Of a DNA stretch of 64,000 nucleotides, positions 12,092 to 26,276 are shown piece by piece (position 1 is the first letter of the stretch; each line of letters starts with the position of its first letter). The DNA is from Lotus japonicus (taxonomy: Eukaryota > Streptophyta > Magnoliopsida > Fabales > Fabaceae), in the NCBI RefSeq assembly GCF_012489685.1, contig NC_080046.1, positions 58,394,195 through 58,458,194 on the forward strand, written 5' to 3'. The translations under genes were made by a program, and so were the position numbers. The notes beneath the pieces were generated by a model. It worked only from the letters and a program-made list of their open reading frames with translations, was not told where the DNA came from and made no database searches.

Positions 12092-14457
12092 AAATTTGAA
12101 TGTACCATATCAATAGGATATTTTATTGTTAGTCAGTTAGTCCTCTTAGAGTTAGTAGGTTTGTTAGAGGTTTGTTACTTTTAAATCTGATCAGATCACT
12201 GTTGTGTATGTATACACAAATACACAATATACTCTTTGTAATTCTCAAGTTTTTAGAAATACAAATCAGAAGTGGTGAATGGGGTGCCGGAATCCAAATC
12301 AGAAGCCCACAAATGGAGGTGGAATTCATTCAGAGTCCAGACTCTAGAGAGGTAAATTAAAAACTGCATATTCATTCATTCATTATGCTAAACTCTTCCT
12401 TTAATTTCTTGATTTATGATAATGACAATTTTGATCTCATATATATTCTGTGCTTGTTAGTTGAATCATGAATGATCCTATTATATTTCTATATTTTTGT
12501 TTACATGATATTGGTATCATGTGTGCAATGAATGCGGTGCTACTGCAACACCTTTACCACCAGCTTTCTGGAAGCTTCATGGTTCTTGTTTCCTTTTAGG
12601 AGAAGCTTCACTGTGTTTTTGTTCTAGGGACTGAAGGTTGGGCCTCTGGGCCTAGTTAATTTAGAATAAGATTAGGCTTGACAAAAATAAATAACATGAT
12701 AGGTTGGTTTTTCTTTTTGAAAAATAGGGTTAGTTTAATTTTGACAAAAAAATGTTTTGGTTAATTAATTAAAAAAAATCAAGAATTTGAAGGAATTAGA
12801 TATAGAAATGGCAAATTTTTTATTTTAATCAATTAATTTTTTTTCAAAAATAGACTTTTTTGTTGTTGTTTTGGTTATATAGGAAAGTAGAAAATAAAAA
12901 GAAATCAATAAATTAATACTGAATATTTTTAATCATCATTTATAATTATTTTAATTTGTTCAATAGAAGAAATTTAAGTACTACTAATTTGTTGAATAAT
13001 TGTGGAAAATCAATCAATTAATACTAATAATTTTAATTGACTGACAAAATTTAAATGATGATCTATATTCTAATTGTCTGTAACAAAAAAAAGAAAACCA
13101 AAAAGAAAATTCTAATTGTCTATTTATATAAGTAATTGTGTTTTTTGAAACCTATTTATAATAGTAATTAAAGTTAATGCTGCGTGATTTCATGAAAAAA
13201 AAGTTGATTTACCTTCATGAAATTCAAGCTACTAGTAAGGAAAATGATGTATGGTCGTCTAATGTCACGTTGTTTTTACTATCTCCATCATGTTCAGTCG
13301 TGCCTGTTTTCTCGTGCTAGTAAATAGATATTAACCACATTTAATAGGTATACTAATATTTAGTCTTAAAATAAGTGATTGTATTATATATATATATATA
13401 TTTTTATAAAGTGATTGTATTATATTTGTACTTTTTATTTTTTGGTCAATAGTTTTATTTTTTGGTCAATACTTGACTTGATAGTTGCACTTTTTTAGTC
13501 ATCTAGATGTCACACACTTTAATTACTTTTTCTTTATTTATTAGTTTTCATTTCAACAATTTTATTCTGGCCCAATTTTTTTAGGTAAAAAAAAAAACTT
13601 TTGTACTTATGTTATGTTTGGAACACGGATATTAGTATTTACTTTAAGCTAAAAAGTTAAACATAATTCTCCCACTTTAGACTGAAAAAAAGTACTTTGA
13701 ATTTCATGTTTAATTTGCATCCAAACACACTTAATTATTATGTCACGGAATCTTTTGAAACCGCTATATACTCTACTCTCTCTGACATTCTATTGTACAT
13801 GAAGCAGTGTCGTGCAGTGCAACCAGAGTCATCGCTTCGCTCGCACCCAGAAGAGGAAAAAGAGAAAGACATAAACTTTTGAAGACGACTCGGCACAAAG
13901 GTGAAACAGCATTCAAATTCAATTTCAAATTCTATCAAAAAAATTCACTATAAGCAAATAGTACATGTACTTTTCAATTTTGATTCCTTGTTCTGCTTCT
14001 GGTTATGGTTTGTCTATGCAGAAAACGTTGTAGATTAGCAGCATTGTATCCATTAATGGAAGAAAAATAAAGGGTTTGTGTGAATTTGAATGTTAAGAGA
14101 TAATCTTAATGCAAAAACACATGTTGAATGGTGATTGGTGAACATGCCTGATGATGATGATGTTATAGGCTTTATAGCTTTCCCTCCTGAGCACACACCC
14201 CCTTTGAACAAAGGACATAGAGTGTTTCACCAATAATGGAATAGTAGTGAGTGAGTGATGAATGATGTGATAAAGGGGTGTGAGAAAATAATGACACTCA
14301 TCAATTAGGCACATTCATCAAATTTTCACAAAACCTTTTTCTTTTTTCTGCTGCTGTTTGTTTATCTCTTCAATTACAAGATTAGAGATCACTTTTGTGT
14401 GATATTTGCCTTGAATTTAGTGTAGATATACCAATATATCAAAGAATTAGAGAAACT
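12092..14457. other. Gene-free region and DCL2-A upstream region
   Basis: No supported gene. The stretch 12130-12360 ends in an exon-like open segment (GGAGGTGGAATTCATTCAG..GAGAG followed by GTAAAT), but I find no partner exon. From about 13800 the sequence resembles the upstream region of DCL2-B (from about 28700). Shared pieces include TTCTGCTTCTGGTT, TTAGCAGCATTG.ATCCATTA and ACACATGTTGAATGGTGATT, so the duplicated unit included about 0.6 kb of promoter. Confidence 0.6.
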
Positions 14458-17400
14458 ATGGTGGAAGAAGCGCTTCCGATGGAATTGGATAACCAGGTCG
14501 TTCCCGATGCTCTTCCATTTGCTAGAAGGTGAGTATTATGTTCTAGTCTTGACTGTTGAGTAGTGCATGCATTTTGGTTGTGTTGCTGGAGTTGATGTTG
14601 GGGTTGAAATTTTTTTTCCCTTTTTCTGTAGCTATCAGATTGAAGCGTTGGATAAAGCAATCCGGGAAAATACCATTGTGTTTTTGGATACTGGTTCGGG
14701 CAAGACTTTGATAGCTATCATGCTTCTTCGCAGCTATGCATATAGACTGCGAAAGCCTTCTACTTCCGTTGCAGTGTTCTTGGTTCCCACAGTTGTGTTG
14801 GTTAGCCAAGTATGTCACTTTCTCTTATGCCTTTGCAAATTTGAAAATGCATTTTTTGATTGGTATGGGCTGATTGAGGAATTTTGTTCTTTCACCCTGC
14901 TCCTTTTCCTTCTTGTCATTGGCTCGAAAAACTTTAGCAAGCTAAAGCCTTGGAAGCTCACACCGACTTAAAAGTGGGAATGTATTATGGAGATATGGGA
15001 GTTGATTTCTGGGATGCTGCTACGTGGAAACAGCAAATCGAGAAACAAGAGGTGAGGGATTTTGTATTTCTATCAGAACTAAAAGATAGTCTCTGAGTTG
15101 TTTTCTAATTTTGGCACTTTCCTCGTTATTTGCAATGTGTACTGAGCTAAAGCTTCTTGTCTACTGATATGGTTCATGGCTGCAAATTTTATATTTAAAT
15201 TAAATGGAAAAGAAGACGGCCACTTTCTGTCTTCTAATATTTGGTTGACCTGAATATTACATGCACCAGTTGTTATTTTAGTATGATGATGCTTCTCACA
15301 TGTATCTTTGTATGCTGCATAGATAATTGGTAATTACTGTCAGTAATGCTTTTGAATCTTATAGGTGCTTGTCATGACGCCTCAAATATTACTTGATTGC
15401 TTGAGGCATAGCTTTATTAAGCTACAAATGATCAAGGTTTTGATACTTGATGAATGCCACCATACAAAGGGCAGGCACCCCTATTCACGCATAATGACAG
15501 TACGTGTTATCCCCTCTTCATAGTTTTTATTTAACTGGTTTCTGTCTTTGCATTTCTTACTAATTCTTACTGTGCTAGTATATTTTGGTTAGGATGTGAT
15601 CTTCATTAAAATGTTGCAACTTCCCATCTAAGTTTTTGGTTCTTTATTTTTCTTTTGGTAATACAAGGTCCAAAGACCTGTTAGAGGGGCAAAGTGGGAA
15701 TTAAACCTTCTACCATCAGGCTAGTGTAAATACTGGATGTGGTTCAATGTGAGCCGTAGCTCATTGGCAACTTCAAAATATTTTGCATCTTCTATGCCTT
15801 GCATATCAATAACAACAAAAGACTGGCCAGCTATTAGATTTGTAATAAGCAGCTCTTATGATAAGTTTGTTAAAGTCATGTCTGCAGTATGCTATTATCT
15901 CCTCAGATCAACTAATGAATTGGACTTTTAGGTCCATTCATACACTTGACGGAAAAATGATATCATATAAATGGCAGTCAACATATGGTGCAATAATTGG
16001 TCTGGACTCTAAATAGTTGCATTTTCATCAACTTATGGTGACAAAAATTGGTGTGGACTCTAAACTATTACATTTTTAAAAAATTTGAAATTGGTGTGGA
16101 CTCTAAACTATTAGATTTTTAATTTTTTTTTTTGAAAAAGGACTTGATGTTGACCATAAGGTGTAGTACAGTGGTTGATCCGATGCATGCCGTTCAAAAA
16201 TTTTCTGTACCATTGACCATATTGCTTTTATGAATGAGGTTATAATTATAACGGGTGATATTGTTCTGCAGTCACGTTTTTCAGTTTATTTTTTGTTTGG
16301 AAGAGTTGTTTGCTTTCGTTTGAAAGCAATTACAATCAAGTATTGTAAGCTGCTATCACCTTATTATGCATCATCTCCATGATGAGGTTGTAGTTTGGGC
16401 TGTCCAAGTTGTCATTATCTTTGCATGATTTGATTACATGCAGGAGTTTTATCATCACCAATTACAATCTGGTATATCTGACCTCCCTCGAATTTTTGGG
16501 ATGACTGCATCTCCAGTTAAGTCGAAAGGTATACAATCCTAGAGAAAGTTCCTACTTTTCTCTTTGCATTGCTAGTTTTTTCCTACTTTATTTTTTGCTA
16601 TGATAATTATTCTCTGATGTTGAATTTTATTTTTCTTCTCTGTTATTTTTTAATACAGCTGGAAATTCTGAGTTGACCATGTCAAAATATATTCGGGATT
16701 TAATGACTCTAATGCACTCAAAGGTTGTTTTTTTACATTTTCTCTCTTTCCGTACATTTTTTCTTTCTTTCTTCTTTCTATGCATGTTATTGTGTTCCGG
16801 GGCAATATGTTATCCCCTTATCTTATTGTTACCATTGTACAAACATTGGTGCATTAAATTCTACCAAAATTAGATACATTACAGAGATTATTGAATATTG
16901 ATAGGGCCTACCTACTGTTAGTGATGCTATTCTTCCAAGTTATAGGTTTTATGTCTAGACGTATGCAAAATGGAACTAATGTTATATTAGCTTATTTGTT
17001 ATTTTTTTTTGATACTTTTCAATTATTTGTAACAGTTATTTCCTTTTGCTTTTATGGAAGAATTACAAGTTATTTTCATAGTTTTGTAGGGAGCAGTTTT
17101 TACTGCTTAAGACTCTTGTTAATGTAACCTAGAGGTATTGAAACACACACCTATGCTAAGAAGTTGTTATTTGACAATGCAGTTACAAAATTTATTCTTC
17201 TGACAAGTACTCTTTTCTTTTGAAGTACAATTCCATGTTATTGTTTGATCTTTTCATGTGCTGTTTGTTTGCTTGACATTTTATTTTAATTGAAGGTTTA
17301 TACATGTACAAGTGAAGCTGTTATCAGGGAGTTCATGCCAATCTCAACCCCAAAATTCAAGTTTTATGAGGCAAATGCACTTGGAATTGTGTTTGAAGAA

Positions 17401-20400
17401 TTAGCAATTAAACTCAAGAAGTTAAAAGAGCAGGTATGTACATTTAAGCTAATAATTTTCAATGTACTGAAACGATTAAGAAAACCTGAAATTCCCCATG
17501 TATTTAAAGTGTAAATGTGAGTACACCTATGTGTCATTCATTTTACTAAGTGACATTATGTGTTTGAATCAATGAACGGTTTCTTGTATTTATTTATTTG
17601 TTTTATGTTTGTTGCTACTTTACATGCTGTGCATTTATTACCAGAACATAGCTGATTGTTACCTTAAAGTGGATATTTTGTTCCTCAGCATGAACTATTC
17701 CTTAGAAGTACAGATTTCACAAAATCAGCTACCGAGTATGCAGAAAAAAGAATAACAAAGTTCTTTTGTTCTTTGATGTATTGCTTGGAGGATCTTGGTG
17801 TTTGGCTGGCTTTCAAGGTTCTTTTCCTTCTCTTGCAGTGACTTTATGACTCTAATGTATCTTCATGGTTGCATCATTGACATCAATTGTTTTTTACGTG
17901 ACAGGCTGCAGAGTCCTTATCTTCCAATGAAACTGGACCTCTTTCATGTGGTAACTCTGCAAATAAAACTGTTAAAATGTTTTGTTTGGCTACTGTTCAG
18001 GAACTGAAAACGTACTTACTATCTGGTAATGATTTTTCAATGAGTGAGGAAATCAGTGAAATCAAATAGAATTTTTTTGCTTGCATTCTTGAATTAATTT
18101 TAGAAAATGTTTTATTATCAGGTCCTCAGCGATCTATTAGTGACAATATGAAACATGATGTGGAAACGGGGCTGTTAACCTCCAAAGTTTTCTGTCTTAT
18201 TGACACTCTACTTGAGTACAGGTTTTCCTCATGCCTTGGTTTCTATCCAAAAATTCTAATGCAGTTTTTGAAATTATGCATGTGGGTTACTTTTGTGGAT
18301 AGGTCTGGCCTCTAGGCTTTCCTTCTATATGCTTAAATTGAACTAGAACCAACAGCACAAGATGCTTTAGTGTTATTGTCTCTCAATAGGACCGTCCACG
18401 TCACAAGTATCTGTCAAATGTTGATCCTTTGATATTTGAATTGAACCATCCTCTAAATTAGTTGGAGCACAATAGCTACTACTTCTATTACTGTCTCTAG
18501 TCTCCAGGCATTCCATCATGCGTGACACAGCTGCAATCCATGAATTAGCTTCTTGCCTAACACATTTGTGGATCAAACATAGAGGTGTTACGAGGGTTCC
18601 ATCTCTCTCCCCCCTCTGGTGCTCTCGGAAGCTGACTCTTCGTATCTTGTTGACGCAACATTGCCGGCATTGGAAGACAAACTAGATAGCATCATTACAA
18701 TTACATGTAACCATGAGTTGGCATTGGCCTAAACTTTACATGTTATAAGAGCGACAACTTTTACTGATCTAATTATAAAAAAATTGAACTATAAAGACTT
18801 CAATAAAAGGTTTCAAATAACCTCAATTTTTAAAATGTTGATTTGAATTTGCAAAGCTGGTACAACTTGAAGGCGTGACTAGAATTTTGCTAGATATATC
18901 TGGTCTAATTTCTAGAACCTGACTTTATAAGCTTCAGGTAGGGACATGTGTTGAACATCCCTACCTTTTATTGGTTTTATTCACATAGATCTTGCATTGT
19001 GACCTAATATGTGAAACTCCAATTTTTTTTTTCATACATATTGGACAGAAATTGTTTTAACTAGTTGATCAACAATTTATCTGTTTTTATTTTATGTAGT
19101 TATCTTTTCATCTCATCCTGATATTTACTAAATCTATTATGATGGATCTACCATATATGCTACACTTACAGGGATTTGACTGACCTGAGATGCATAGTTT
19201 TTGTGGAAAGGGTCATTACAGCCATTGTCCTTCCGACTTTGTTAAATGCCGTGCTTCCAAAATACAATAGCTGGAAGACCAAGTTCGTTGCAGGAAATAA
19301 TTGTGGATTGCAAAGTCAATCCAAGAAAGTGCATGATGGAATTGTGGACGATTTTCGTAAGGGATTGGTATGTTGCTTTCTTAGATAATATGTTGAATTT
19401 TAATAACCAGACACTATTTCTTATCAAGGGGAATATTTTAATATTCAGGTCAACATCATTGTTGCAACATCAATTCTTGAAGAGGGTATAGATGTTAAAA
19501 GTTGCAATTTGGTTATTAGATTCGACCCATGTCACAATGTGTGCAGTTTCATACAATCCCGTGGCCGTGCAAGAATGCCCCATTCAGATTACATATTAAT
19601 GGTTAAGAGGTTAAATTTCTTTTTGTTACTACTCAGTGTTGTGATTTCTATTAGAAATGTGCTAATTAGCCTGCTGCACAAAGAATTATGATATCAAATC
19701 TATATGGTTTTCTAGTTGAAGTAAAGTTTCCGCACACAACTTATTTTGTTCTGAAATAACAGTGGGGATTCAGTTACATGTTCAAGACTTGAGAAATACC
19801 TTTCTAGTGGGGATATTATGAGGAAGGAATCCTTGCGTCACTCTTCACTTCCATGTGATCCTTTAGAAAGTGATCTATTCCATGAGGAAACTTATCGTGT
19901 TGAAAGCACTGGAGCCATTGTCAATCTTATTTCTAGCATTGGTTTATTACACTTGTATTGCTCACGGCTCCCTGCAGATGGGTTAGTTCGCTGCAGCCCT
20001 TATGACATGACAATTTTTCTTTACTTCAATGAATCTAAGATATGCTTTCTTTTGTATATCCTGTTCTTCATCATTTATACCATCTACATGTAAAATCTCA
20101 GGTACTTTAAACCGACTCCAAGGTGGGACAAAGATACTGGAACATTGTATCTTCCTAAGAGCTGCCCTCTACCGGCTATTTCTGTACAAGGTGACCGAAA
20201 GATGTTAAAGAATATTGCATGCCTTGAAGCATGCAAACAACTTCATAAGATCGGAGCTTTAACAGATAAGCTTGTTCCTGATATTGTTGTTGAAGAACAA
20301 GAGGTGGAGGAATTTGGTAACGTCATATCTTCTATTCATTTCCTCATTATTAGCACTTAAAAATGAAAATCTGTTTATCCATAAATTCCTTTGAACGCCT

Positions 20401-23400
20401 TCAACTTCAAACTGTTCTTACAGGGAGTGAACCTTATGATGAGAAACAACCAAGTTATGTACCACGGGAATTAGTGAATCAGGTCTTGAAACACGGTGAA
20501 ACAACCTACCATTGTTATTTGATAGAGTTAAAACAAAATTTTAGCTATGATATCACTGTTCAAAACATCTATCTTGCAACGAGAGTTGAGCTCAATCGAG
20601 AAATTGCAAGCATGCAATTTGATATGGGTTTTGACAAAGGTTCCTTGTCAGTAAGCTTCATACACAAAGGAGCCATTCATCTTTCCCCAGATATGGTATT
20701 TCTCTATTACTCCTTTTGTTGTATCTGGCGTATTTGCAGGTGTAGGGAAAAATCATTGAAGTGATTGTTTGCATGTTTGTTTTATGTTACAGGTATCTTT
20801 ATGTAAAAGATTCCAGGTTACTATCCTTAGAATTCTTCTCGATCATAATATGGATAGGTTGCAAACTGCTTTAGAAAAGTGTTGTTTGGAAGATGGTCTT
20901 GAGATTGATTATCTTCTGCTTCCAAGTATGGTTAATGAGCAAGGACCAACTATTGATTGGCTTACTGTTAATTCGGTAAATTCATCTAAGATTGGATGTC
21001 AGGATCACACACCCAATATACAAACCAAAGATGGTCTAGTTTGCCGTTGCATAATACAAAATTCTTTGGTTTGTACTCCTCATAATGGTTATATTTATAT
21101 CACCACTGGTATGATGAATTTGGATGGAACCTCTCCTCTAAAACTTAAGAGTGGTGAAGTAATTACGTACAAGAACTACTTTAAAAAGAAGTAAGTAATT
21201 ATTTGCGGTTGATGTTTATTCTCAGGTTAATTTATCTACCCAGATGCATTATTTTTTGTCAGTTTAATTTATCTACTTGTATTCTTATTAATCCTTTTCT
21301 AAATTGCAGTCATGGCACACAATTGTATTTTGAACATCAACGGCTACTTAAGGCAAAACGCATTTTTCAAGTTAAAAATTACTGTCATGGACCCAAACAA
21401 GAGAAGGATAGAGGTTTGATCTTTTATTTTTCTGTTTGTTTCTTCTCTTCCTTAATCTTTTCTTGTGAGATTGGACCAATTATACAATCCTTTGTTGTCT
21501 GTAAATACATGGAAGATATTGTTTCTTTTGTTAAATCTAACAGAGGTGGTATGGGTGAATAGTAGGTGGTTGATCATGCCTGAATCTTAAAATTAGGGTT
21601 GGCTATGTGGCCATTATTAATATTAATTCGAATTTACTTAATGTATTCCTTCCATTGCTAGCCCTATGATATATAATTGAGCGGAAGTCAGGTTAACTGA
21701 TTTTTGGGACAGGAAATATTATAGTGGCCTCTGTCCTCCTTGTATGAGGCACATAATTTTCAGCTTTCTCAAATGTTACCTCTGTACTGGCTTGCTTGTT
21801 CCCAAGTATTAATTTTAGTCTTACTAAGAATATGTTTTCTATTAGTGGTGACAGTTATGAATAACTAGAATTTAATTTGCAGTATCATGGTGTCTAAATA
21901 TATAGCAGTGCCATATATATCAGTCCAAAGTTGGTTGTTCCCAAGTGCTATTTACAGCCTTATTAAGTTGGTTGTTAATTTAGTTAGCAGTGTTATGATG
22001 CTTAATTTTTTCATTTTAATATCATAGCTGTATTATATAATATATACGAAAAAAAAGTTGCTGCTGTATTTAGGGTTGTCTGTTTCCCAGCACAACCAAT
22101 ATGTAATCCAATCTGAATCCTAATGTTTATGTTTTTCATTTTCAGAAGCAAGCAAGACATTTGTTGAATTGCCTCCTGAACTATGCTGTGTAATCATGTC
22201 ACCAATATCAGACATTACCATTTATTCCTTCTCATTTATCCCTTCCATCATGCATAGACTTGAGTCTTTGCTTGTTGCTGTCAACCTAAAGATGCATATG
22301 GGTAGTCGCTGGTTGAATGAAATTCACGCACTCAAGGTTGGATACTATTGAATTCGTACACATTGCTCATCATTATAATCTAAATTTTATATTTTCAAGT
22401 TCTTCTTTTTCCCAAAATAGACAATTTTATAATTTTTTGTTGATTATCCTTACGAACCAAAAAGTTGCAGAAAAATGATATTTTACTGTATTTTTTTCTT
22501 ATAATGAATGTAAAAAATTCCTTCTCTCCGTCTACCCTCTACTGTCTGAACCAGTATCTAAATGTGCATTCCTTTGTAACTTTCAACGTCCAGTCTCAGT
22601 ATTATCTGAATGTGTGTTCCTTTTTTCTTTTATCACTTGTCCAACATATTAAAGACATTTAAACTTATGGTATCTGCATTTTGCATTGTAGGTCCTGGAA
22701 GCAATTACCACGAAAAGATGTAAGGAGACCTTCCATTACGAGTCTCTAGAGACTCTTGGAGATTCTTTTTTAAAATATGCTGTCACACAACATCTTTTTC
22801 AGGCATATCAAAATCACCATGAAGGTCTCCTTACTCTGAAGAGGGTCAAGATCATTTCTAATGCTGCCCTCTGTAAGTTAGGGTGCAGCTGTGGACTTCC
22901 GGTATCCTCTCTCTTTGATATATTATTATTACATTTTCTATGCTCTATGATGTCTAATGGTGCTGCCTTTACCCTATTTTAATCCATATATCTGTTATCA
23001 TTCTAGTCCTTTAAAAATAAATTTTATCAATTAAATCCTTATAGTTTAAATACCCAATTTTTAAGTCCTTCCACTCATTCAATATTGTCAGTTACGGATA
23101 GGTGGAATGACCAAATATTTCAACCTTCCAAAGTTTAAGGAATTAATTGACAATTTTTATTTTTGAAGGAATAAATTGATAATTGATGCCTCTAATAAGG
23201 ACTAAAATGGGGTTTTAGTCTTTTTCATCTTGAGAGTCAAAATATCATAGAATATTTATTTGTATTTTGGTTTATAAGTTTATTTCTTTACATGTATAGG
23301 TGATTTCATGCTGCAGTATAATTACTGATAAAATGACAAATAATAAGCGATTCAATGTTTCAATTAGAAGTCTGTAAGAGGCTAAAACTTTGAATCAATT

Positions 23401-25967
23401 GCCTAATTGCAACTATTTTGGTGATTATCAAGTTTTATATTTTATTTGCTCTCTGATTGAGATTAAATTTTATGCACTGACAATGTAAAAAGTTTTACAC
23501 AATTATTCAATCACAACCTTCCATTTTCTATTTTAAATATTATTAAATTCAAAATTAATTATGAGCTAGCAAAATGGAGGGATGTGATTGAATGACTGTG
23601 TAAAACTTATTCACACTGTCAGTGCATAGAAATTAATCTCCTCTGATTTGAGATGATCAAATTGTAAAATTTACATTCTTTACCATGAGTAATGTGCTCT
23701 CTGAACTATAATGCTTATGCCATGAGGATTACATTATCTGATTAGCTTTTATTAGATCCATTCTCAGTTGAGTTGCTGAGATTTAGGTTTCTGCATTGCC
23801 ATCTTGAAACTGTACTTTGCTGAAAATGTATTAATTTATCTTGTTGGGGTGCTGTTCTTTCAAGTTGCAGGGCTTCATACGAAATGAGCCTTTTGATCCT
23901 AATACTTGGATTGTTCCTGGTGATAAATCTGGAGGTTTGAAATTAAAAGAGTTGGTTTCCGATGGGACTAAAGTTTATTTTAGTGGAATGAGAAATTTAA
24001 AACGGAAGATTATTGCTGATGTTGTTGAGGCACTTATTGGTGCCTTCCTTATCAGCGGTGGTGAAAATGCTGCCCTGTTGTTTATGGATTGGGTTGGTAT
24101 TAAAGTTTGTTTTGATATCATACCCTATGAGAGGCACTTTAGCACCTGTGTGGAGAAGCTAGTGCACATCAGCCTGCTAGAATCCAAATTAAAATACTCA
24201 TTCCGTGATAGTTCTCTTTTGGTAGAAGCTCTAACACATGGTTCATACATGTTGCCGGAGGTGCCTACATGTTATCAGGTACTTGTTGTTATTATCTATC
24301 ATGTGGAAACTGGGAATTAGCTTGTATCTTTGATAGGAACAACTTTTCTCAACAACATATTTACTAGCATATCATTTTTCGAGTCTTGATGGAATCATGG
24401 AACTCATTAAACAACAATTGTTCACATTCTTCTTGATCAATTAAATTTGTCTTCCACATTTTCTTGTCGCTTGTGTTTCTCTTTTATCTCATATTTTAAA
24501 GGACACACTCCTTGCCATGCAGCGACTAGAGTTTCTTGGAGACTCAATATTGGATTATCTCATTACTGTGCATATGTATGAGAAATATCCTGGAATGTCA
24601 CCCGGGCAGTTGACTGACATGAGGGCAGCATCTGTAAATAACGACTGTTATGCATGGTCAGCCATTAAGGCTGGCTTGCATAAACACATACTCCATGTGT
24701 CACAGGATCTACATAAGCATATCACGGAGGCTCTCGAGAATTTTTACAGGTTGTCGTCATCATCAACTTTTGGATGGGACATAGACATGGAGACACCATT
24801 CCCTAAGGTTAGTTGTAAAAATTTGGTGTAGTTCTTTTGGTTGGATTTGACTCGAGCCACTTTATAGGGTTAAGTAGTTAGTTAGGGTCATTGGTTCAAA
24901 AATAGTGGTTGAAATTTATCCTTCATACTTTTTTATAAAGTGCATATGTATGATCACAATCTCAACTATTGATTTTCAAATCGATGACTATAATTACTTA
25001 CTTTGCCTTCTAAAGGAATTCCCTCACTTTGGATGAGCCAAGTTCCATTTGGTCATTGTAGTAGAAGGCTTGAAATAATGCTAATCTATATATTTACTGG
25101 TAGTTGTAGAGTTTGAACAGGGAAATTAAGTTTTTTTATAGTGAGTTTGTCTATAAAGTGTACAAGAGTGCATTATCCACCCTTAAATTTAATGGATTAA
25201 GATCATTATGTATTTTAAATTAAATCGAGGGTGGACATGTCCTTACATCTGCATTGCTAATTTATAGTTTGAGCAATTCTTCTAGCATGAAAGTTTTATT
25301 AGAAAGCTGTTATGAATGCCTAAAACCAACCTTGGTTGGAGAGAAAAGGGAAAACAAAGTTGAATATTGTATGGGTAACTGACAAATGCATCAAAGTCAT
25401 TGTATTCTATTCGTAAGTTGTTTCATGAAAATACATTTAAACTTCTTGGCATTTTTCTTTTATGTTTACAACAGCATTATTCTGGTTTTGAGTTCTTCTC
25501 TTGCAATCTTTTAAGTTTGTGAGTACACTAGGTGGCGTGCACCATTTCTAGAAATAATAACTTATTTCCTTGTTAGTACCTTCTCTATGTAACTGCTGAG
25601 ATTGTTCCTATTCTTTGTCTGATAGGTACTTGGCGACATTATAGAGTCTCTGGCTGGAGCAATTCTTGTTGATTCAGGATACAATAAGGAGGCTGTGTGG
25701 AAAAGTATTAGACCTCTTTTGGAACCCCTTGTGACACCTGAAACATTCAAGCTCCATCCTGTCGCAGAGTTGCATATACTATGCCAGAGAAGAAATTATA
25801 CTATGAATAAAAAATTGTACCGTGAAGATGGCGGTGATCTTAATTGTATAATAAAAGTAGAAACTGATGATGGGGTCATTCACCAGCACAAGTACAGGGG
25901 TCCTGCTGATAGAAAAACAGCCCAGAAGCTAGTCTCCAAGGAAATTTTGAAGAGCTTGAAGCAGTAA
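14458..25967 (+). CDS. DCL2: Dicer-like 2 (DCL2), complete copy A
   Basis: Endoribonuclease that cuts long dsRNA into small RNAs (22-nt class in plants) in antiviral and endogenous silencing. The 22 exons join to 1378 aa: 14458-14528, 14632-14809, 14938-15051, 15365-15499, 16444-16528, 16659-16723, 17296-17433, 17689-17817, 17905-18025, 18122-18221, 19172-19367, 19449-19609, 19763-19981, 20102-20316, 20424-20695, 20793-21190, 21310-21413, 22146-22336, 22692-22901, 23871-24278, 24523-24807, 25626-25967. Helicase: DTGSGKT 43-49, DECH 150-153, MTASP 186-190, EEGID 455-459, QSRGRAR 480-486. DUF283 is around 540-610 and PAZ around 790-920. RNase IIIa acidic residues are E984, D988, D1084 and E1087; RNase IIIb E1173, D1177, D1269 and E1272. 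A single dsRBD-like region ends the protein. Length matches the roughly 1390 aa of Arabidopsis DCL2. All motifs expected for activity are present. Confidence 0.97.
18326..19050 (-). other. Insert with coding-like sequence in DCL2-A intron 10, absent from DCL2-B
   Basis: Intron 10 is about 950 nt here but about 245 nt in DCL2-B, and the two align on both sides of this block. The minus strand holds an open stretch (18373-18576 plus about 100 bp more). It contains [19 protein letters not shown] and [19 protein letters not shown], ends at a stop, and its upstream part continues in another frame. I do not recognise the protein. It may be a captured host-gene fragment in a transposon, but no terminal repeats were found. 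Confidence 0.5.
23459..23640. mobile_element. Fold-back MITE in DCL2-A intron 19
   Basis: A 182-bp element. The left end GAGATTAAATTTTATGCACT and the right end (reverse complement GAGATTAATTTCTATGCACT) begin inverted repeats of about 65 bp each. It is flanked by the 8-bp target duplication CTCTGATT (23451-23458 and 23641-23648). DCL2-B has the empty site near 37130. The repeats would fold into a long hairpin in the pre-mRNA. Confidence 0.9.
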
Positions 25968-26276
25968 ACATACCTCAAGACTCAAGTGATGTTTACATGC
26001 CTTGTATGCGTATATTCTTTGAGCAATTGTAACTGGGCTTATAGTTATAGATAATAAATAACTAGACTGTAAAATATTTGTAAAGAAAATGAAGATGTAA
26101 TGATTTTATACATATGGAAATCGTAAGAAGAACTAAATTTGTTTAATTTTGTTTATAGAGGGCTTGATTAGCTATAAAAAATAAAGGGACCAAAATCACA
26201 CATCATTTAAAGTAAGGGACTGAAAATATAATTAAGCCAAAATAAAATTAAAACGATGGTTCACAAGTGTTAACCT

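Noticed and set aside
12172..12360. Plus-strand frame ending in MEVEFIQSPDSRE with a donor-like site as the first exon of a gene
   Set aside because: No matching downstream exon or recognisable protein was found. The upstream part looks like retroelement LTR sequence.
22902..23870. Intron 19 block starting AGTCCTTTAAAAATAAATTT as a copy-specific insertion
   Set aside because: The same block is present in DCL2-B (about 36680-36900), so it predates the duplication. Only the fold-back MITE within it is private to A.
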